A stretch of 64,000 nt of DNA from Nocardiaceae bacterium. GTDB lineage: Bacteria > Actinomycetota > Actinomycetes > Mycobacteriales > Mycobacteriaceae. Below the pieces are notes generated by a model that was given only the letters and a program-made list of their open reading frames with translations, was not told the DNA's origin and did no database searches. The stretch is taken from NCBI GenBank assembly GCA_021372355.1, contig JAJFUQ010000146.1, positions 29,266-93,265 on the forward strand. The letters run 5' to 3'. Below are positions 25,947-36,498 of the stretch, one piece after another. The position numbers were made by a program, and so were the translations under genes. Every line of letters starts with the position of its first letter. The first letter of the stretch is position 1.

Positions 25947-26612
25947 TCAGCTTTCCGAAGGGGGAGCGTTGCGGGCCAGCGCGACGGCTTCACCCACGGT
26001 GCCCGACACCGCGGCGATGTAGACGATATCGCCGGACTGAATGAGCGTTTTCCGGTCGGGGAGCACTCCGTCGCCGAATCGGATGATGAACGCGACGCGG
26101 GCGTGCAGTGCGGACTCGAGATCGCGGACCGCGTGACCGATCCAGCCCTCGTGAAGTGTGAGCTCTGCCACTGCGACTGCACCCGATGGATCGCGCCATT
26201 TCGTGGGCTGTCCGTCGTGGATAAGCGTGTGGAGGAAGCGGTCGGTGGTCCACGGAACGGTCGCGACGGTCGGGATTCCGAGCCGTTCGTAGACCGCCGC
26301 GCGCTTGGCGTCGTAGATACGGGCGACCACTCGCTCGACGCCGAAGATCTCGCGGGCGACGCGTGCGGAGATGATGTTCGAGTTATCCCCGGACGACACT
26401 GCAGCGAACGCGTTTGCCTTCTCGATTCCTGCCTTGACCAGCACGTCTCGGTCGAACCCCATGCCGACGACAGTGCGCCCGGGGAAGTTGTCGCCCAGCC
26501 GCAGGAAGGCGTTCCCGTCCCGGTCGATCACTGCCACCTCATGGCCGACGCGCACGAGCGCCTTGGCCAGCGATGCGCCGACGCGACCGCATCCCATCAC
26601 CACCACATACAT
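25947..26612 (-). CDS. ceoB: TrkA-type potassium uptake regulator CeoB
   Basis: 221-aa RCK protein with N-terminal MYVVVMGCGRVGASLAKALV (GxGxxG NAD-binding loop), AVIDRDGNAF after the second strand, and a TrkA_C domain from about residue 135 (VAVAELTLHEGWIGHAVRDL ... DIVYIAAVSGTVGEA). Partner of CeoC in sensing NAD(H) or ATP and regulating K+ uptake. Start ATG 26612 is divergent from the APC permease with a 127-bp intergenic region. Confidence 0.92.
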   Translation of the reverse strand: MYVVVMGCGRVGASLAKALVRVGHEVAVIDRDGNAFLRLGDNFPGRTVVGMGFDRDVLVKAGIEKANAFAAVSSGDNSNIISARVAREIFGVERVVARIYDAKRAAVYERLGIPTVATVPWTTDRFLHTLIHDGQPTKWRDPSGAVAVAELTLHEGWIGHAVRDLESALHARVAFIIRFGDGVLPDRKTLIQSGDIVYIAAVSGTVGEAVALARNAPPSES

Positions 26613-26739
26613 GAAACGAACGCTACCGGCCCCTCCGGCAACATTTCGCCCCTTCCTTTATTGCCGATTGGTGGAGCTTGGTCGTCGATTGTCTACAGGC
26701 GTCTGCGCGCAAGATCGTCGACGGCTTACAGTTTTCTCC

Positions 26740-28728
26740 GTGGCTCGGCTGATGACTGCGACGAAGCGACTCCTCGTGGGACGCCCCTTCCGCAGCGACA
26801 CGCTCGGACACGCACTGCTGCCGAAGCGCATCGCCCTTCCGGTTTTCGCCTCCGATGCGCTGTCCTCAGTGGCGTATGCGCCGGAGGAGATCTTCCTGGT
26901 GCTCTCGGTCGCGGGGCTCACGTCGTACGTCTACTCGGTCTGGGTCGGTCTCGCGGTCGCACTCGTCATGGCGATCGTCGTCGCGAGTTACCGGCAGAAC
27001 GTGCATGCGTATCCGTCGGGCGGTGGTGACTACGAGGTCGCCACGACGAACCTCGGACGGACCGCCGGCCTGACCGTCGCCAGCGCACTTCTCGTCGACT
27101 ACGTCCTGACCGTGGCCGTGTCGATCGCTTCTGCGGCATCGACAATCGGATCGGCGTTTCCGTTCATCGCCGATCACAAGGTCGCCTTTGCGGTCAGCGC
27201 GATCGTCATCCTCACCACGATCAACCTGCGCGGTATTCGTGAGTCCGGTGTCGTGTTCGCAATCCCGACCTATGCCTTCATGTTCGGCATGATCGCGATG
27301 CTGATCTGGGGAATGTTCCGGATCTACGCGCTCGGCGACAACGTGCGCGCCGAGTCGGCCGGATTCGGGCTCATTCCGGAGCACGCCGACCATCTCGTCG
27401 GCTTCGCGTTCGCGATGCTTCTCGCTCGTGCGTTCTCCTCCGGTTGCGCGGCCCTGACCGGTGTCGAGGCGATCAGCAACGGTGTTCCGGCCTTCAAGAA
27501 GCCGAAGTCGAAGAACGCGGCGACCACCCTCCTGATCCTCGGCGTCATCGCCATCACGCTGTTCATGGGAATCCTGTTCCTCGCTCGCAAGATCGGTGTC
27601 GTGCAGGCGCACGATCCGTCACACCTCATCGGTGCACCGGAGGGCTACCAGCAGAAGACCCTCGTGGCGCAGGTCGCCAATGCCGTCTTCAGCGGTTTCC
27701 CGGTCGGGTTCTACTTCATCGCCGGGATCACCGCGCTCATCCTCGTGCTCGCCGCGAACACCGCGTTCAACGGCTTCCCGGTGCTGGGTTCGGTGCTGGC
27801 GCAGGACCGGTTCCTCCCGCGCCAATTGCACACCCGCGGTGACCGCCTGGCGTTCAGCAACGGCATCATCTTCCTGGCGGCCGGTGCCATCGCCTTCGTC
27901 ATCGCCTACGACGCCGAGGTCACCCGGCTCATCCATCTGTACATCGTGGGTGTGTTCGTCTCGTTCGTCCTCAGTCAGACGGGTATGACGATCCACTGGA
28001 CGCGGCTCCTCAAGACCGAGACGGATCGTGCGGCGCGGCTCCGGATGATGCGCTCGCGGGTCATCAACGTGATCGGCCTGACGTGCACTGCCGTGGTGCT
28101 GGTGATTGTGCTCGTGACGAAGTTCGCCGAAGGTGCGAAGTACGCGATCCTCGTCATGATCATCATTTTCGTGATCATGACGCTGATCCGGAAGCACTAC
28201 GACTCCGTCTCCCGCGAGCTCGAAGAGCACGAATGGGAAGGTGTCCTCCCGAGCCGGACGCACTCGATCGTGCTGGTGTCGAAGCTGCACCTCCCGACGC
28301 TGCGCGCCCTCGCGTATGCGCGGGCTACCCGGCCAGACAACCTCGAGGCCATCACCGTCAATGTCGACGAACCGGATACGCGCCGGCTTGTCCGCGAATG
28401 GGAGAAGGCCGAGATCTCGGTGCCGCTCAAGGTCGTCGAGTCGCCGTACCGCGAAGTCACCAAGCCGGTCCTGGACTATGTGAAGCGCGTCCGCAAGGAC
28501 GCCCCGCGCGACGTCGTGACGGTGTTCATCCCGGAGTACGTCGTCGGCCACTGGTGGGAGCAGATTCTGCACAACCAGAGCGCGCTTCGACTCAAGGGAC
28601 GCCTGCTCTTCGAACCCGGCGTCATGGTGACGAGCGTGCCGTGGCAGCTTCGCTCGTCGTCGCGCGTGAAGGCCAACGACATGGAGGCCGCTGCGGGTGC
28701 GGTTCGCCGCGGCTACGAAGACGCCTAG
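26740..28728 (+). CDS. APC-superfamily permease with C-terminal cytoplasmic domain (Rv2690c-like)
   Basis: 662-aa membrane protein with about 12 helices in the first ~440 residues and a cytoplasmic tail of ~220 residues. The start region RPFRSDTLGHALLPKRIALPVFASDALSSVAYAPEEI is typical (conserved core LPKRIALPVFASDALSSVAY), and SYRQNVHAYPSGGGDYEVA follows the second helix. The tail (HSIVLVSKLHLPTLRALAYA ... VTVFIPEYVVGHWWEQI) looks Usp-like. In B. subtilis relatives such as KimA this architecture imports K+, which fits the adjacent ceoBC genes, so K+ uptake is a reasonable inference. Start GTG 26740; ATG 26752 is possible. Confidence 0.87.
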   Translation: MARLMTATKRLLVGRPFRSDTLGHALLPKRIALPVFASDALSSVAYAPEEIFLVLSVAGLTSYVYSVWVGLAVALVMAIVVASYRQNVHAYPSGGGDYEVATTNLGRTAGLTVASALLVDYVLTVAVSIASAASTIGSAFPFIADHKVAFAVSAIVILTTINLRGIRESGVVFAIPTYAFMFGMIAMLIWGMFRIYALGDNVRAESAGFGLIPEHADHLVGFAFAMLLARAFSSGCAALTGVEAISNGVPAFKKPKSKNAATTLLILGVIAITLFMGILFLARKIGVVQAHDPSHLIGAPEGYQQKTLVAQVANAVFSGFPVGFYFIAGITALILVLAANTAFNGFPVLGSVLAQDRFLPRQLHTRGDRLAFSNGIIFLAAGAIAFVIAYDAEVTRLIHLYIVGVFVSFVLSQTGMTIHWTRLLKTETDRAARLRMMRSRVINVIGLTCTAVVLVIVLVTKFAEGAKYAILVMIIIFVIMTLIRKHYDSVSRELEEHEWEGVLPSRTHSIVLVSKLHLPTLRALAYARATRPDNLEAITVNVDEPDTRRLVREWEKAEISVPLKVVESPYREVTKPVLDYVKRVRKDAPRDVVTVFIPEYVVGHWWEQILHNQSALRLKGRLLFEPGVMVTSVPWQLRSSSRVKANDMEAAAGAVRRGYEDA

Positions 28729-28730
28729 GT

Positions 28731-29927
28731 ATGACTGAGTTCACGTCGCGCCGCAGGCCAATTTCTGGCGACTGGTACGGCCAACGATTCGAGGTCGAGC
28801 TCGGAAATCCCGCGCATGGTGGGCTGTGCGTGGCGCGCCACGAAGGGCGCGTGGTCTTCGTGCATGGCGGACTCCCCGGTGAGCGGGTCGTCGTCGAAAT
28901 CACCGAAGACCGGGCGAAGTCCTTCTGCCGCGCTGATGTCGTCGAGGTCATCGAGGCGTCGAAGGATCGCGTCGCATCGGTATGTGCCGCCGCGGCAGCC
29001 GGGTCGGGATGTTGTGACCTCGCGCATGTGGAGATCGGGGCTTCGCGCTCGATCAAGGCCCTCGTCGTCGCGGAGCAACTTCGCCGACTGGCACACCTCG
29101 ATTGGACCGGACAGGTCGAGGCACTGCCCGGCCGATCAGACGGCACCGGATACCGAACGCGCGTGCGCCTTGCAGTAGGCGCGGACGGCCGTGCCGGTTT
29201 TCGCAAGTACCGCGGAAACGAGGTCGTTTCCGGTGCCGCTTGTGCGCAGCCGGTCGCCGGGCTGCTCGACGGGATCGCGGATCGGCGGTTCGCCGTCGAC
29301 ACCGAGGTGGTCGCCGCCTTCGACGACGACGCCACCCAACACGTCATCGCAGACCAGCGCGTGATCAAAGGCAGCGGCCGTGCGGTGCAACGCGTCGCCG
29401 GGCGTCGGTGGGAGGTATCCGCGAGCGGGTTCTGGCAGGCGCATAGTGCGGCGGCCGAGACCTATTCGGACATCGTCGCGGGCTGGTCGGGGAGTCCTGC
29501 AACCGCGTGGGATCTGTACGCAGGTGTCGGCGTATTCGCTGCGCGACTTGCCGAAGCAGGCGCCGAGGTCGTCGCGATCGAAGCCGGTCAGCAAGCGGTG
29601 CGCGACGGCGCGATCGCGCTCGAAGACCTGCCGATCAGGTTCATCACTGCGCGAACCGACCTGGGAATCCGCAAGGCTCAGGGAACGCCGGACGTCGTGG
29701 TGTTGGATCCGCCGCGAAAAGGAACCGGCAAGGAAGTCGCCCGTCTCGTGACGGCACGCCAGCCCGGGCGGATCATTCAGATCGGCTGTGATCCGGCGTC
29801 GTTCGCGCGTGACCTGGGATTGTTCCAAGAACTCGGCTACCGAATCGAGGAGATTCGCGCCTTCGACGCGTTCCCGCTCACGCATCACATGGAGTGCCTG
29901 GCGTTGTTGACGCCCACTCCTCGGTGA
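28731..29927 (+). CDS. TRAM-domain class I SAM-dependent RNA (uracil-5-)methyltransferase
   Basis: 398-aa RlmD/TrmA-like enzyme. An N-terminal TRAM domain (about residues 14-70: FEVELGNPAHGGLCVARHEG) precedes a cluster-type Cys group (VCAAAAAGSGCCDL), then the methyltransferase core: AWDLYAGVGVFAARLAEAG (SAM loop), VVVLDPPRKGTG, the catalytic-Cys region IIQIGCDPASFARDL and the C-terminal HHMECLALL. It should methylate C5 of a uracil in rRNA or tRNA. Position matches Rv2689c. Only two bases separate it from the permease gene, so it is in the same operon. Start ATG 28731. Confidence 0.9.
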   Translation: MTEFTSRRRPISGDWYGQRFEVELGNPAHGGLCVARHEGRVVFVHGGLPGERVVVEITEDRAKSFCRADVVEVIEASKDRVASVCAAAAAGSGCCDLAHVEIGASRSIKALVVAEQLRRLAHLDWTGQVEALPGRSDGTGYRTRVRLAVGADGRAGFRKYRGNEVVSGAACAQPVAGLLDGIADRRFAVDTEVVAAFDDDATQHVIADQRVIKGSGRAVQRVAGRRWEVSASGFWQAHSAAAETYSDIVAGWSGSPATAWDLYAGVGVFAARLAEAGAEVVAIEAGQQAVRDGAIALEDLPIRFITARTDLGIRKAQGTPDVVVLDPPRKGTGKEVARLVTARQPGRIIQIGCDPASFARDLGLFQELGYRIEEIRAFDAFPLTHHMECLALLTPTPR

Positions 29928-30121
29928 CGTGATCTGCGCCAACGGCTTAGAGGGAAATGTGGCTTTCACCCCTAATGTGGGACAAAGTCCGCTGGCTCCG
30001 TAAACTTGCCTCTAGCCATGGAGCCGTGCCGGGTAGCGCACCGGGTACGGTGTCCACACAGCGTCGTCGCCGGAACATGGCCCGCGGAGCGACGTCAACT
30101 CGACCGGGAGGGAGTTTCGGT

Positions 30122-32002
30122 TTGGGAATTCTTTCCCGGATCAACCGGCCGGAGGATCTCCGTGAACTGAGCGGCGATGAGCTCACCGACCTGGCGAACG
30201 AGATTCGCGACTTCCTGGTTGCGAAGGTCTCGGCGACAGGCGGTCATCTCGGACCGAACCTCGGTGTCGTGGAGCTGACTCTGGGTCTTCACCGGGTGTT
30301 CGACTCTCCCACCGATGCGATCCTCTTCGACACCGGTCACCAGTCGTACGTGCACAAGATCCTGACGGGACGTAAGGACCAGTTCGACTCGCTGCGCCAG
30401 CGCGGTGGCCTGTCCGGCTACCCGAGCCGCGCGGAGAGCGAGCACGACTGGGTCGAGTCGTCGCACGCGTCCGCGGCGTTGTCGTACGCCGACGGTCTGG
30501 CCAAAGCCTTCGAGCTCACCGGCCAGGAACGTCACGTCGTCGCCGTCGTCGGCGACGGGGCACTGACCGGCGGGATGTGCTGGGAGGCCCTCAACAACAT
30601 CGCGGCGTCCAAGCACCGTCCAGTGGTCGTCGTGGTCAACGACAACGGCCGCTCCTACGCGCCGACGATCGGCGGAGTCGCGGATCGGCTGTCGTCGCTG
30701 CGACTCAAGCCTGGCTACGAGCGGGTGCTCGCGAGCGGCAAGAAGCAACTGCAGCAGCTCGGCCCCGCCGGGGATACCGCCTACAAGTTCTTGCACGGGG
30801 TGAAAGCCGGCGTCAAAGACATGATGAGCCCGCAGGAGCTCTTCAGCGACCTCGGTCTCAAGTACCTCGGCCCCGTGGACGGCCACGACCTCCCGGCGGT
30901 CGAGGCGGCGCTGCAGCGTGCCAAGGACTTCGGCGAATCCGTCATCGTTCACGCCGTCACCCGTAAGGGCATGGGCTACGAGCCCGCCGAGCACGATGAG
31001 GCCGAGAAGATGCACGCGTGCGTCATCATCGACCCGCTGACCGGCCGCGCCAAGAGCACGCCGGCCGTGGACTGGACGTCGGTGTTCTCCCAGGCCCTCA
31101 TCGAACACGGTGAGCAGCGCGAAGACATCGTGGCGATCACCGCGGCGATGCCCGGCCCGACAGGCCTGGCCCCGTTCGGGCAGCGCTTCCCGAATCGGAT
31201 GGTCGACGTCGGTATCGCCGAACAACATGCTCTGACTTCGGCTGCGGGTCTGGCGATCGGCGGCCTGCACCCGGTCGTCGCCGTGTACTCGACGTTCCTG
31301 AACCGCGCGTTCGATCAGCTCCTCATGGATGTCGCGCTGCTCAAGCTGCCGGTCACGCTCGTGCTCGACCGTGCGGGAATCACCGGCAACGACGGTGCGA
31401 GCCACAACGGTATGTGGGATCTTTCGCTCCTGGGCATCGTGCCCGGAATGCGCGTTGCCGCACCGCGTGATGCCGCGACGCTGCGAGCGGAGCTTTCGGA
31501 GGCGCTGGCCATCTCCGACGGCCCCACCGCGCTGCGCTTCCCCAAGGGAGCGATAGGTGCGGACGTCGAAGCTATCGATCACCTCGACGGTGTCGACATC
31601 CTGTACGCCGCAGCACGCAAGGATGTGCTCGTCGTCGCCGTCGGTGCGATGGCGCCGATTGCCCTCGAGGCGGCTCGGCAGCTCACCGATCAGGGCGTGG
31701 GTGTGACCGTCGTCGATCCGCGCTGGATCATTCCGGTGTCCGATTCGCTCCTGAAGTTCGCTGAGGAATTCCGCCTGGTCGTCACGGTCGAAGACAGCGG
31801 CCTGCACGGTGGCGTGGGGTCGTCGGTGTCGGCTGCGCTGCGCACTGCGGGCGTCGACGTCGCCTGCCGAAGCCTCGGTGTGCCGCAACGGTTCCTCGAC
31901 CATGCGACGCGAGGCGAGATCCTCAAGGAATTGGGTCTGACCGGCGCCGGTGTGGCCAAGTCGGTCACTGACTGGCTTGCCGGAGTGAACGTCAGCCGAT
32001 AG
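30122..32002 (+). CDS. dxs: 1-deoxy-D-xylulose-5-phosphate synthase
   Basis: 626-aa thiamine-diphosphate enzyme that condenses pyruvate with glyceraldehyde 3-phosphate, the first step of the MEP isoprenoid pathway. N-terminal TPP-binding region: [35 protein letters not shown] and [16 protein letters not shown]; pyrimidine-binding domain: [17 protein letters not shown] and [20 protein letters not shown]; transketolase C domain at the end. TTG 30122 starts [16 protein letters not shown] and follows GGGAGGG; the frame upstream to 29957 lacks family similarity. Its last 11 bp overlap the convergent ribonuclease D gene. Confidence 0.96.
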   Translation: MGILSRINRPEDLRELSGDELTDLANEIRDFLVAKVSATGGHLGPNLGVVELTLGLHRVFDSPTDAILFDTGHQSYVHKILTGRKDQFDSLRQRGGLSGYPSRAESEHDWVESSHASAALSYADGLAKAFELTGQERHVVAVVGDGALTGGMCWEALNNIAASKHRPVVVVVNDNGRSYAPTIGGVADRLSSLRLKPGYERVLASGKKQLQQLGPAGDTAYKFLHGVKAGVKDMMSPQELFSDLGLKYLGPVDGHDLPAVEAALQRAKDFGESVIVHAVTRKGMGYEPAEHDEAEKMHACVIIDPLTGRAKSTPAVDWTSVFSQALIEHGEQREDIVAITAAMPGPTGLAPFGQRFPNRMVDVGIAEQHALTSAAGLAIGGLHPVVAVYSTFLNRAFDQLLMDVALLKLPVTLVLDRAGITGNDGASHNGMWDLSLLGIVPGMRVAAPRDAATLRAELSEALAISDGPTALRFPKGAIGADVEAIDHLDGVDILYAAARKDVLVVAVGAMAPIALEAARQLTDQGVGVTVVDPRWIIPVSDSLLKFAEEFRLVVTVEDSGLHGGVGSSVSAALRTAGVDVACRSLGVPQRFLDHATRGEILKELGLTGAGVAKSVTDWLAGVNVSR

Positions 32003-33200
32003 CCGCGGCCAGGCGTGGCACCGTCAGCTGACGCTGCCACTGCCGTGCGCCACCGGCGGCGAAGGTCTCGTCGATGTACTGGGCGGCATCCGAGGTGGGC
32101 GACCAGTCCCAGCACAGTCGTCGAACCAACTCCGGTGACACGAGGTTCTCGAGCGGCACCCGAACTTCTTCGCTCAGGGCCGTCAGTTCGGATCGGGCAA
32201 CGGCGAGTCTTTCGGCCGCCTCGGGATTGCGGCGGGCCCAGCGGTTGGCCGGCGGCGGCCCGAGTTGGGGGAGCGAGACGGGTGGCAGGTCATCCTCGTC
32301 CAGGGCACGTGCGCGGTTGAGCGCCTGCAGCCAGGTGACGGTGTTCCGGCGCTGCCGTGGGCTGCCGAACACGGGAAGCTGGCGCAGATCGTTGGCCGAC
32401 TGCGGGTCCTGGACCGCGGCTTGGATGATCGCCGAATCGGGAAGAATACGGCCCGGTGCGATATCCCGGGTGCGTGCGATCTCGTCGCGGGTCAGCCACA
32501 GTTCGCGCACCGCGGCCAGCTGCCGCGGCTTGCGCAGAGTGTGGATCTGCGAGGTTCGACGCCAGCGTTCCGGGTTGTGGCGTGGCGGGGGCTTCTGCCG
32601 TTCGTAATCGAATTCCTCGGCCGCCCAATCGGTCTTGCCCTGTTCTTCGAGTTCGGCGGCGATCTGGTCGCGGAGTTCGATGAGCAACTCGACGTCGAGC
32701 GCGGCATAGACGAGCCATTCGTGCGGAAGCGGACGCTGCGACCAGTCGGCAGCGCCGTGCCCCTTCTTCAGCTCGAACCCGAGCGTGTTCGCCACCATCG
32801 CGGCGAGCCCGACGCGTTCGTGTCCGCACAGGCGTCCGGCGAGTTCGGTATCGAAGATGCGGGCCGGCACTAGACCGAGCTCGGCGAGTCCGGGCAGATC
32901 CTGATCGGCCGAATGCAGAATCCACTCGGGCTCGCGCAGCGTTTCGGCGAGTGGTGCGAACTCCTCGGTGCTGATGCCGATCGGGTCGATGAGGAACGTC
33001 CCGGCGCCCGTGCGACGCAATTGGATCAGGTAGGCACGCGCCGAGTAGCGGTAGCCGGAAGCCCGCTCGGCGTCGACCGCCACCGGCCCGCTTCCCGCAG
33101 CGAGTGCCTGAGCTGCCTCAGCCACGCCGGCCGCGGTGGTGACGACATCAGGAACGCCCTCACTCGGGTGATCGAGCGAGCGCAACTCGGGTTCGGTCAT
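31992..33200 (-). CDS. Ribonuclease D-like 3'-5' exonuclease with HRDC domain
   Basis: 402-aa protein of the DEDD superfamily. Exo I is [20 protein letters not shown], Exo II is [17 protein letters not shown], Exo III is [15 protein letters not shown]. The HRDC domain spans about residues 225-310 ([20 protein letters not shown]). RNase D enzymes trim 3' ends of tRNA and other structured RNAs; this is the Rv2681 counterpart. ATG 33200 overlaps the stop of the WS/DGAT-like gene (ATGA), so the two are translationally coupled, an arrangement not present in the M. tuberculosis locus. Confidence 0.9.
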   Translation of the reverse strand: MTEPELRSLDHPSEGVPDVVTTAAGVAEAAQALAAGSGPVAVDAERASGYRYSARAYLIQLRRTGAGTFLIDPIGISTEEFAPLAETLREPEWILHSADQDLPGLAELGLVPARIFDTELAGRLCGHERVGLAAMVANTLGFELKKGHGAADWSQRPLPHEWLVYAALDVELLIELRDQIAAELEEQGKTDWAAEEFDYERQKPPPRHNPERWRRTSQIHTLRKPRQLAAVRELWLTRDEIARTRDIAPGRILPDSAIIQAAVQDPQSANDLRQLPVFGSPRQRRNTVTWLQALNRARALDEDDLPPVSLPQLGPPPANRWARRNPEAAERLAVARSELTALSEEVRVPLENLVSPELVRRLCWDWSPTSDAAQYIDETFAAGGARQWQRQLTVPRLAAAIG

Positions 33201-34558
33201 GGGGTGGCGTCGGCCGCCGCCGCGAGTTCGTCAAGCGCGTCGGAGAACGCATCGGCCAAGGACCACAGATCTGGCACCAACTCGGCAGACGCGATGAGCG
33301 CGACGTTGAGTTTGTCCTCGAGCGAGGTGACGGTGATCGTGAGACCCGCCCCTTGCAACACCGGACCGAGCGCGTAGTAGCCGACCATGCGCGCCCCGAG
33401 CAGATACATCGGCTGCTGGGGGCCCGGGACGTTGGCGACGAGCAGGTTGTACGAACCGCGAGAACCGCCCAGCCGCAGCTGCGTGTAGGCGCGCATCGCG
33501 TCGGCGACATAGCCGGGACTCGTGAACGGTTCTGCAGAGCGCAGTTCGCTGGCCGGCACTGCCGTCAGCGGGATCGACGACTCATGCGCGGCAACCGTCG
33601 CGCTGAGCTGCTCGATCGGATCATCGATCTCCGAATGGAGGGTCGTCACCGCTTCCTGCAGACGCACTTTGGCGTTCTTTTTCTTCTTGTCGCGAATGGC
33701 GACGGTCTCGAGCGCGCCAAGTGCCTTCGACGGAAGTTCGCCGCGGTCTTCGAGGTACATCCGGAGAGCACGCGCGACAAGCGTGATGATGACGTCGTTC
33801 ACCCGAACGCCGAACGCATTCGTGATGACGTCGACCTCTTTGAGGCCGAGCTGCAAGTAGGCGACATTGCGCCGGCCGGTGATCGTCCGGTTGAACGGAG
33901 TCAGCGGAACCGAGCGGCGGCGGACGCTGCCGATGAGCTGGCCGGGAATCTGGGGAATCGACAGTGCGAACTCACCCAAGGCGCGCACCGGGCGCTGCGA
34001 GGCGCCGAACAGCCCGCCGAGAGCAAGGCCAAGCGGATTGGGGTGCTGTTCCCGAACGACCGGCTCAGGCGGGTCGGCATCGGCCGTCGCGCGGCAGAGG
34101 CGCCCGAATATGTTCAGGTCCGGGTCGCCGGACAGGACCGTCAGATGAATCTTCATCAGCAGAACGATGTGACCTGACGTCGAACCTTCGATGACCCAGG
34201 CTTCCCACAATGCGCGCGAACGGTCGAGCGGCTGGCCCGCGATGTGTGCGATCGCTTCCGAAATCTGCTCGGGCTCACCAGGAGCCGGAACCGTGATGCG
34301 GTGGCAATGGCGGTCGATATCGAAGTTGTCGTCGTCCGCGAGAACTGGGTTGTCGAGATTGAACAGCGAATCGAAAACCTTGCTGCGGGCTCCGGGAATT
34401 GCACGGATGTATGAACCGAGAGCGGGCTGGAACGCTGCGAAGGAATATCCACCGGTAATGGTCGCGGGGTCGAGCTCGGCGACGTAGCAAACGTGGAGGA
34501 GCTGCGCAGGAGTCTCCAGCTTCAAAAAGCCAGATTGGAGTTCGCTCAGCCGCGCCAT
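33197..34558 (-). CDS. WS/DGAT-family acyltransferase-like protein with degenerate catalytic motif
   Basis: 453 aa, normal length for wax ester synthase/diacylglycerol acyltransferase proteins. Family features: PLDRSRALWEAWVIEGSTSG before the active site, VRVNDVIITLVARALRMYLE (NDV motif) and LLVANVPGPQQPMYLLGA. The catalytic HHxxxDG, expected where IHLTVLSGD stands, reads HLTVLSG: the second His and the Asp are Leu and Ser. The protein may therefore be non-catalytic or use another chemistry. ATG 34558; its stop overlaps the rnd start. Not found in the syntenic M. tuberculosis block, so probably a later addition. Confidence 0.85.
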   Translation of the reverse strand: MARLSELQSGFLKLETPAQLLHVCYVAELDPATITGGYSFAAFQPALGSYIRAIPGARSKVFDSLFNLDNPVLADDDNFDIDRHCHRITVPAPGEPEQISEAIAHIAGQPLDRSRALWEAWVIEGSTSGHIVLLMKIHLTVLSGDPDLNIFGRLCRATADADPPEPVVREQHPNPLGLALGGLFGASQRPVRALGEFALSIPQIPGQLIGSVRRRSVPLTPFNRTITGRRNVAYLQLGLKEVDVITNAFGVRVNDVIITLVARALRMYLEDRGELPSKALGALETVAIRDKKKKNAKVRLQEAVTTLHSEIDDPIEQLSATVAAHESSIPLTAVPASELRSAEPFTSPGYVADAMRAYTQLRLGGSRGSYNLLVANVPGPQQPMYLLGARMVGYYALGPVLQGAGLTITVTSLEDKLNVALIASAELVPDLWSLADAFSDALDELAAAADATP

Positions 34559-34598
34559 ATCGAGTGATACTAGTGAGCCGCCACTCGATCAAGGTCTG

Positions 34599-35219
34599 TT
34601 AGTGAGGAATTCCGAATTTCGTTGTCGTTCCGCGTTGTTTCGGAAGCGCAATCGACGTAATTCCCTCTGGCGGAAGGCCGGCGGCCGATGCGAGGACCTC
34701 GCAAAAGGCCTCGACATGAGCACCGAGTTGGTCTGTGTGTGGCGTCCAGCTCGCCCGAAGTTCCAGCTGGTGAGCGCGCGGGGGTCCGGTGATGTCACCG
34801 AAGCGGACCGAGCTCGTGGCGGTCACGGTGCCGCCGAGCGCGCTGACTTCCTGGTTGCGGTTTGCCAATGCGTCGACGAGCCAACTCCACGCGACCTCAG
34901 GCAACAGTGGATCGACGGCGAGATCCTCGTCGACGTCCGCCTGAAAATAGGAGACGAGCCGCATGGTGCCATTCCAGGCTTCGCCGCCATTTGGGTCGTA
35001 AAGCAAAATCAGGCGTCCGAAAGCGTCGCCTTCCGAATCCTCCGGAATTGCTCCGGCTTCCGGCTGCTGCACTTCTGCGCCGAGCGCATATGCATACGGA
35101 GCGAGTCGCTGCGGAGGTCGAATTGGACTCAGCTCGATCCCCGGGTGAACGACCGCGGTGTGCATCGCGTCGATAGCGGCGCGAAATTCCGGCGGTTCTC
35201 CCGTCTCAGGCTTGGTCAC
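34599..35219 (-). CDS. DUF3000 protein
   Basis: 206-aa soluble protein matching DUF3000 (Rv2680 counterpart). Visible segments: [71 protein letters not shown] and a C-terminal helix-rich part. No function is known. ATG 35219. It lies upstream of the WS/DGAT-like gene on the same strand with a 40-bp gap, so probably one transcript DUF3000-WS/DGAT-rnd. Divergent from hemE. Confidence 0.88.
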   Translation of the reverse strand: MTKPETGEPPEFRAAIDAMHTAVVHPGIELSPIRPPQRLAPYAYALGAEVQQPEAGAIPEDSEGDAFGRLILLYDPNGGEAWNGTMRLVSYFQADVDEDLAVDPLLPEVAWSWLVDALANRNQEVSALGGTVTATSSVRFGDITGPPRAHQLELRASWTPHTDQLGAHVEAFCEVLASAAGLPPEGITSIALPKQRGTTTKFGIPH

Positions 35220-35308
35220 AAATTCTCAGGTTAGTCCTGTCAATGGCTCTACGGCAGTCTGGCGCGCCGTGCCACTGTGCCCCGGCACAACCGTCCCTGG
35301 TCGAAGGC

Positions 35309-36397
35309 ATGAGACGATCGAAGGCGATGACACCGCAATCCGAACTTTCCTCAGGCCGACGCGAACTTCCGGCCGCTCCGTTGTTGGCTGCGGCCGCAGG
35401 ACGAAAGCCGGTTCACCGACCGGTGTGGTTCATGCGCCAGGCCGGCCGCTCACTGCCGGAGTACCGCGAGATTCGCGCGGGCGTGGGCATGTTGGAGTCG
35501 TGCTTCAACCCCGAGCTGGTGTGTGAGATCACCATGCAGCCGGTACGCCGGCACGGCGTCGATGCGGCGATCCTCTTTTCCGACATCGTCGTGCCGCTCA
35601 AGGCCGCGGGTATCGACCTCGACATCGTTGCGGGTGTCGGACCGGTCGTGGCGTCGCCGATTCGATCGGCCGCGGACGTGGAGCGGTTGCCGCGACTCGA
35701 CCCCACCCAGGTCGACGCCGTTTCGTCGGCAGTCCGTCTGCTGACTGCCGAGCTGGGCGAGACTGCGCTCATCGGTTTCGCGGGCGCGCCGTTCACGTTG
35801 GCGTCGTACCTCGTCGAGGGCGGTCCGAGTCGCCACCACGACCGCACGAAGTCGCTCATGCACAACGATCCGCAGACGTGGCACGCGCTGCTCGGTGCGC
35901 TCACCGATATCACGATCACCTTCCTGCAGGTCCAGATCGAGGCCGGGGTCGACGCCGTGCAGCTGTTCGACTCGTGGGCTGGTGCGCTGTCGCTCGCGGA
36001 CTACCGCTCCTTCGTGATGCCGCACTCCCAGCGCGTTTTCGAGGCTGTGCAGTCGGCCGGGATTCCGCGTATCCACTTCGGCGTCGGCACCGGGGAATTG
36101 CTCGGCGCGATGGGCGAAGTCGGCGCGGACGTCGTCGGTGTCGACTGGCGGGTGCCGCTCGTGGAGGCCGCGCGCCGCGTCGGCCCGGGTAAGGCGCTGC
36201 AGGGCAACCTCGACCCGGCACTGCTGCTCGGCGGCTGGCCGGCCGTCGAGCGCGAAGTCCGTCGCGTCCTTGCAGATGCGGACGACGCCATCGAAGCGGG
36301 CGCGGTCGGTCACATCTTCAACCTTGGGCATGGTGTTCTTCCGGACACCGATCCGAGCGTCCTGACTCGGGTAGTCGAGCTGGTTCATTCGCTGTGA
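35309..36397 (+). CDS. hemE: Uroporphyrinogen decarboxylase
   Basis: 362-aa enzyme that decarboxylates uroporphyrinogen III to coproporphyrinogen III. The signature [18 protein letters not shown] is intact, followed by [16 protein letters not shown] and the second motif [31 protein letters not shown] and [12 protein letters not shown] are also typical. It opens the heme operon hemE-hemY-hemQ. Start is uncertain: ATG 35309 (after GAAGG) or ATG 35327; the frame is open from 35243. Confidence 0.95.
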   Translation: MRRSKAMTPQSELSSGRRELPAAPLLAAAAGRKPVHRPVWFMRQAGRSLPEYREIRAGVGMLESCFNPELVCEITMQPVRRHGVDAAILFSDIVVPLKAAGIDLDIVAGVGPVVASPIRSAADVERLPRLDPTQVDAVSSAVRLLTAELGETALIGFAGAPFTLASYLVEGGPSRHHDRTKSLMHNDPQTWHALLGALTDITITFLQVQIEAGVDAVQLFDSWAGALSLADYRSFVMPHSQRVFEAVQSAGIPRIHFGVGTGELLGAMGEVGADVVGVDWRVPLVEAARRVGPGKALQGNLDPALLLGGWPAVEREVRRVLADADDAIEAGAVGHIFNLGHGVLPDTDPSVLTRVVELVHSL

Positions 36398-36405
36398 TGT
36401 CGGGG

Positions 36406-36498
36406 GTGGCAGACAGCACTGTGAGCGGGCTGGGTGGTGCCTGGACTGAGGAGTGGCGGGTGCGAGGTACGAGCGCCTGCTGTGACGAGGGAAGGTGA
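36406..36498 (+). CDS. 30-codon ORF created by insertion in the hemY start (remnant hemY initiation)
   Basis: GTG 36406 begins MADST, the same residues as the internal ADSTAAVIGAG of HemY, so it looks like the ancestral hemY start codon. After four codons the frame enters the inserted element, reads VSGLGGAWTEEWRVRG and stops at TGA 36496-36498, which overlaps the GTG (36495) now starting HemY. It is eight bases after the hemE stop. It may only serve to deliver ribosomes to hemY. Confidence 0.55.
   Translation: MADSTVSGLGGAWTEEWRVRGTSACCDEGR

Noticed and set aside
30095..31903. 602-aa minus-strand ORF opposite dxs
   Set aside because: Shadow frame; dxs is certain and fills the region.
31992..32002. 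11-bp overlap of the dxs and ribonuclease D 3' ends
   Set aside because: Small convergent overlaps are common in compact genomes and need no special explanation.
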